From an uncultured Muribaculaceae bacterium (lineage in GTDB: Bacteria; Bacteroidota; Bacteroidia; Bacteroidales; Muribaculaceae), in the NCBI GenBank assembly GCA_910583775.1, contig CAJTYD010000053.1, positions 1-22,927 of the forward strand: a DNA stretch of 22,927 nucleotides. Direction: 5' to 3'. The notes below the pieces were generated by a model. It searched no databases. It worked only from the letters and a program-made list of their open reading frames with translations, and was not told the DNA's origin. A program made the position numbers and the translations under genes. Position 1 is the first letter of the stretch, and the number at the start of each line of letters is the position of its first letter. This document shows, in pieces, positions 21,470 through 22,927 of the stretch.

Positions 21470-22606
21470 ATGGCAACATATAGGAAATTATTGACATTGT
21501 TTCTGATTGGCGTCACCGCTTTCTCGCTTGCCGCGCAGGTAGAGAGCGGCGGAGCCGTGAGGAAACGCGGAGCTTCCGATAGAAAAGGAGTCTCGAAAGT
21601 TTCGAAAGCTCCCTCGGAAAGGATGCAGAAATTTTATGAATCGAAGTCGCCCCACGACGCCGACCTCTCATATATGAGGGAGATATATCGCTCGCTTGAT
21701 CTAAGGAAAGAGAAGAACGCCGCGTTATATTATCCCGAGGAAACTGTCGGCGACAGCAGGAACCTGTTGCGTATCTTACTTGGTGCCGTCGTCAATGACG
21801 GCGTGCCCGCTTATGAGTTTCTTGACGGCAAGGAGATTTTCACTGATGAGTATAGGATAAAGGTCGGTGAGATGCTTGATCGCTTCGGCATCTATTATAC
21901 TAAGGGAAAGAATTCCACCGAAAGGAATCCGAAAATCGTCATCGACGAAGCCGACTATCCCACGACTCAGGTCCTTACGTATTATATCCTCGAGAAATGG
22001 GAATACGACCGCCGTTCCAACCGGATGAAGACAAGGGTGGAGGCCGTCTGCCCCGTGATCACGCGCACGGGTGATTATGGCGGAGAGACGAAATATCCGA
22101 TGTTCTGGGTGAAATATGACGCCTTGCGCCCGTATCTCTCGCAGCAGTTCATATTTGTGGATGACGACAACAATATGCCTCGTTACAGCATCGACGACTA
22201 TTTCAACATGGGGATGTATGACGGGGAGATATATAAGACGAAAAATCTCAGGAACCTTTCTATGGCGCAGATGTTTCCCGACGAAGACACCCGCAAGGCG
22301 GCTCAGGACAGCATCGACAACCGCCTCCGTTCGTATGGAAAGGGTATATGGGTTCCCACTCGCGAGGAGTATCTCGAGCAGCTCGAGAGGGAGAGGGAAG
22401 CCGAAGAGGCCATAGCTTCGGGAGATTCGATTCCGGGTAGGACGGTCGTTACCGATAAGAAACTCTCGCGCAAGTCAGGCGCGCGGACAAAGAAGAAAAG
22501 CGTTTCTCGCAAGCGTGGCCGACGCGCTTCCGTAGCCAAGGCGAAGGTCGGAGCCGATCAGGTAAATCCGGAAGCGGCGAAATCGGTGAAAAGACGCAAA
22601 AAATAG
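21470..22606 (+). CDS. gldN: GldN/PorN ring protein of type IX secretion
   Basis: 378 residues. The signal peptide ends near residue 22 (FSLAA-QVES). The core is typical of GldN: WxREIYRxLDL-like YMREIYRSLDLRKEKNAALYYPEE, NLLRILLGAVVNDGVPAYEFLDGKEIFTDEY, VLTYYILEKWEYDRRSNRMKTRVEAVCPVI, KYPMFWVKYDALRPYLSQQFIFVDDDNNMPRYSIDDYFNMGMYDGEIYKTKNL and LSMAQMFPDED. GldN binds GldK to make the periplasmic ring. The C-terminal ~60 residues are strongly basic and repetitive (KKLSRKSG, TKKKSVSRKRGRR, KRRKK), which I would not expect in the core family; this may contact RNA, peptidoglycan or acidic partners. It is the last gene of the operon. Confidence 0.92.
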   Translation: MATYRKLLTLFLIGVTAFSLAAQVESGGAVRKRGASDRKGVSKVSKAPSERMQKFYESKSPHDADLSYMREIYRSLDLRKEKNAALYYPEETVGDSRNLLRILLGAVVNDGVPAYEFLDGKEIFTDEYRIKVGEMLDRFGIYYTKGKNSTERNPKIVIDEADYPTTQVLTYYILEKWEYDRRSNRMKTRVEAVCPVITRTGDYGGETKYPMFWVKYDALRPYLSQQFIFVDDDNNMPRYSIDDYFNMGMYDGEIYKTKNLRNLSMAQMFPDEDTRKAAQDSIDNRLRSYGKGIWVPTREEYLEQLEREREAEEAIASGDSIPGRTVVTDKKLSRKSGARTKKKSVSRKRGRRASVAKAKVGADQVNPEAAKSVKRRKK

Positions 22607-22612
22607 CGCCAT

Positions 22613-22632
22613 AATCCGTTTAAATGCGGATT
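22613..22632 (+). terminator. Weak stem-loop after gldN
   Basis: AATCCG (22613-22618) pairs with CGGATT (22627-22632) around an 8-nt loop, 6 nt beyond the stop codon. No T-run follows, so termination is uncertain. Confidence 0.3.
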
Positions 22633-22697
22633 TAAGCCCTGATTTGTGTTAACAGAAGTTAAATTTGACGATTTTTCGTAAATTTTTGACTGAAATA

Positions 22698-22729
22698 TTT
22701 GCATTGCGAGAAAAAATGATATAACTTTG
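22698..22729 (+). promoter_or_regulatory. Strong Bacteroidetes promoter at the right edge
   Basis: TTTG (22698-22701), 20 nt, TAACTTTG (22722-22729): an exact match to both consensus boxes. The predicted start is near 22733. Confidence 0.75.
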
Positions 22730-22732
22730 CAC

Positions 22733-22927
22733 CCGCATTTCGGAAGAGATGCAACGAACAATGACATAATGCTACCAAGACAAGCAGCGTAACCGAAGTA
22801 ATTCGGTATGTTGAGAGAGTATAAGGGAACATGAAAAGTTCCGTCAATACGATCCAGCCAATGACGCCGGGACAGACACAACACATCAGTCGCGATCCGC
22901 AAGGGTCGGGACACAGTAGATTGTAAA
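22733..22927 (+). ncRNA. Unassigned transcribed leader or RNA gene, cut by the window edge
   Basis: About 195 nt follow the strong promoter without a long reading frame: the longest complete frame is 31 codons at 22831-22926. The stretch is more GC-rich than ordinary intergenic DNA here. Small hairpins can be drawn: ACCGAA-GTAA-TTCGGT near 22793-22808, GGAAC/GTTCC near 22827-22844, and GATCC-GCAA-GGGTC (with one wobble) near 22895-22909. I do not recognise tmRNA, RNase P, 6S or SRP signatures. It may be a long 5' leader of a gene beyond the window or the start of an RNA gene. Confidence 0.35.

Noticed and set aside
22831..22926. 31-codon frame as a real gene
   Set aside because: Too short, composition not protein-like (MKSSVNTIQPMTPG...), and it lies within a region that looks like leader or structured RNA. 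A leader peptide cannot be excluded.
1..22927. Insertion sequences, tRNA or rRNA genes
   Set aside because: No transposase frames, cloverleaf sequences or rRNA segments were recognised; the palindromic elements carry no protein.

Overview
The window looks like chromosome of a Bacteroidales bacterium, probably a gut lineage such as Muribaculaceae or a relative. Support: type IX secretion (Por/Gld) genes, promoters of the Bacteroidetes type (TAnnTTTG near -7, TTTG near -33), DUF4252 proteins, and a class A beta-lactamase of the CfxA/CepA kind. The family-level placement is inference.

Left block (1-4074): AT-rich and accessory in character. Four genes lie on the minus strand, transcribed right to left. 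First is a PD-(D/E)XK nuclease-like protein (2194-3513), then an unrecognised acidic protein (1495-2001). Next comes a protein that looks like two tandem integrase core-binding-like domains with no catalytic domain (522-1364), and last a 130-residue protein resembling only the C-terminal domain of FtsZ (48-440). To their right are a 188-bp interrupted palindrome (3708-3895) and an AT-rich tract with direct repeats, which runs into a Schlafen/AlbA-type regulator on the plus strand (4075-5685).

Middle (5686-11305): a minus-strand pair encodes an exported GH2 glycosidase followed 8 nt later by a lipoprotein class A beta-lactamase. Divergent from it is a TRIC/YadS-type membrane channel whose leader carries a complete intrinsic terminator with no upstream plus-strand gene to end, plus an overlapping alternative pairing. 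A 500-bp non-coding gap then holds two adjacent long palindromes (9793-9962 and 9965-10160). After it comes a two-gene operon encoding a six-helix membrane protein and a small winged-helix regulator.

Right-middle (11306-15494), all minus strand: a DUF2130 protein, an HU-type DNA-binding protein with its own promoter and terminator, and a tight four-gene unit made of an ECF sigma factor, a probable anti-sigma factor and two exported DUF4252 proteins.

Right (15495-22927): one plus-strand operon, porT-porP-gldK-gldL-gldM-gldN, behind a clear promoter. It encodes the core of the type IX secretion system: outer-membrane PorT and PorP/SprF, the GldK lipoprotein and GldN of the periplasmic ring, and the GldL/GldM proton-driven motor. 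The window ends in a strong promoter followed by about 195 nt of transcribed sequence with no long reading frame, probably a structured leader or the start of an RNA gene.
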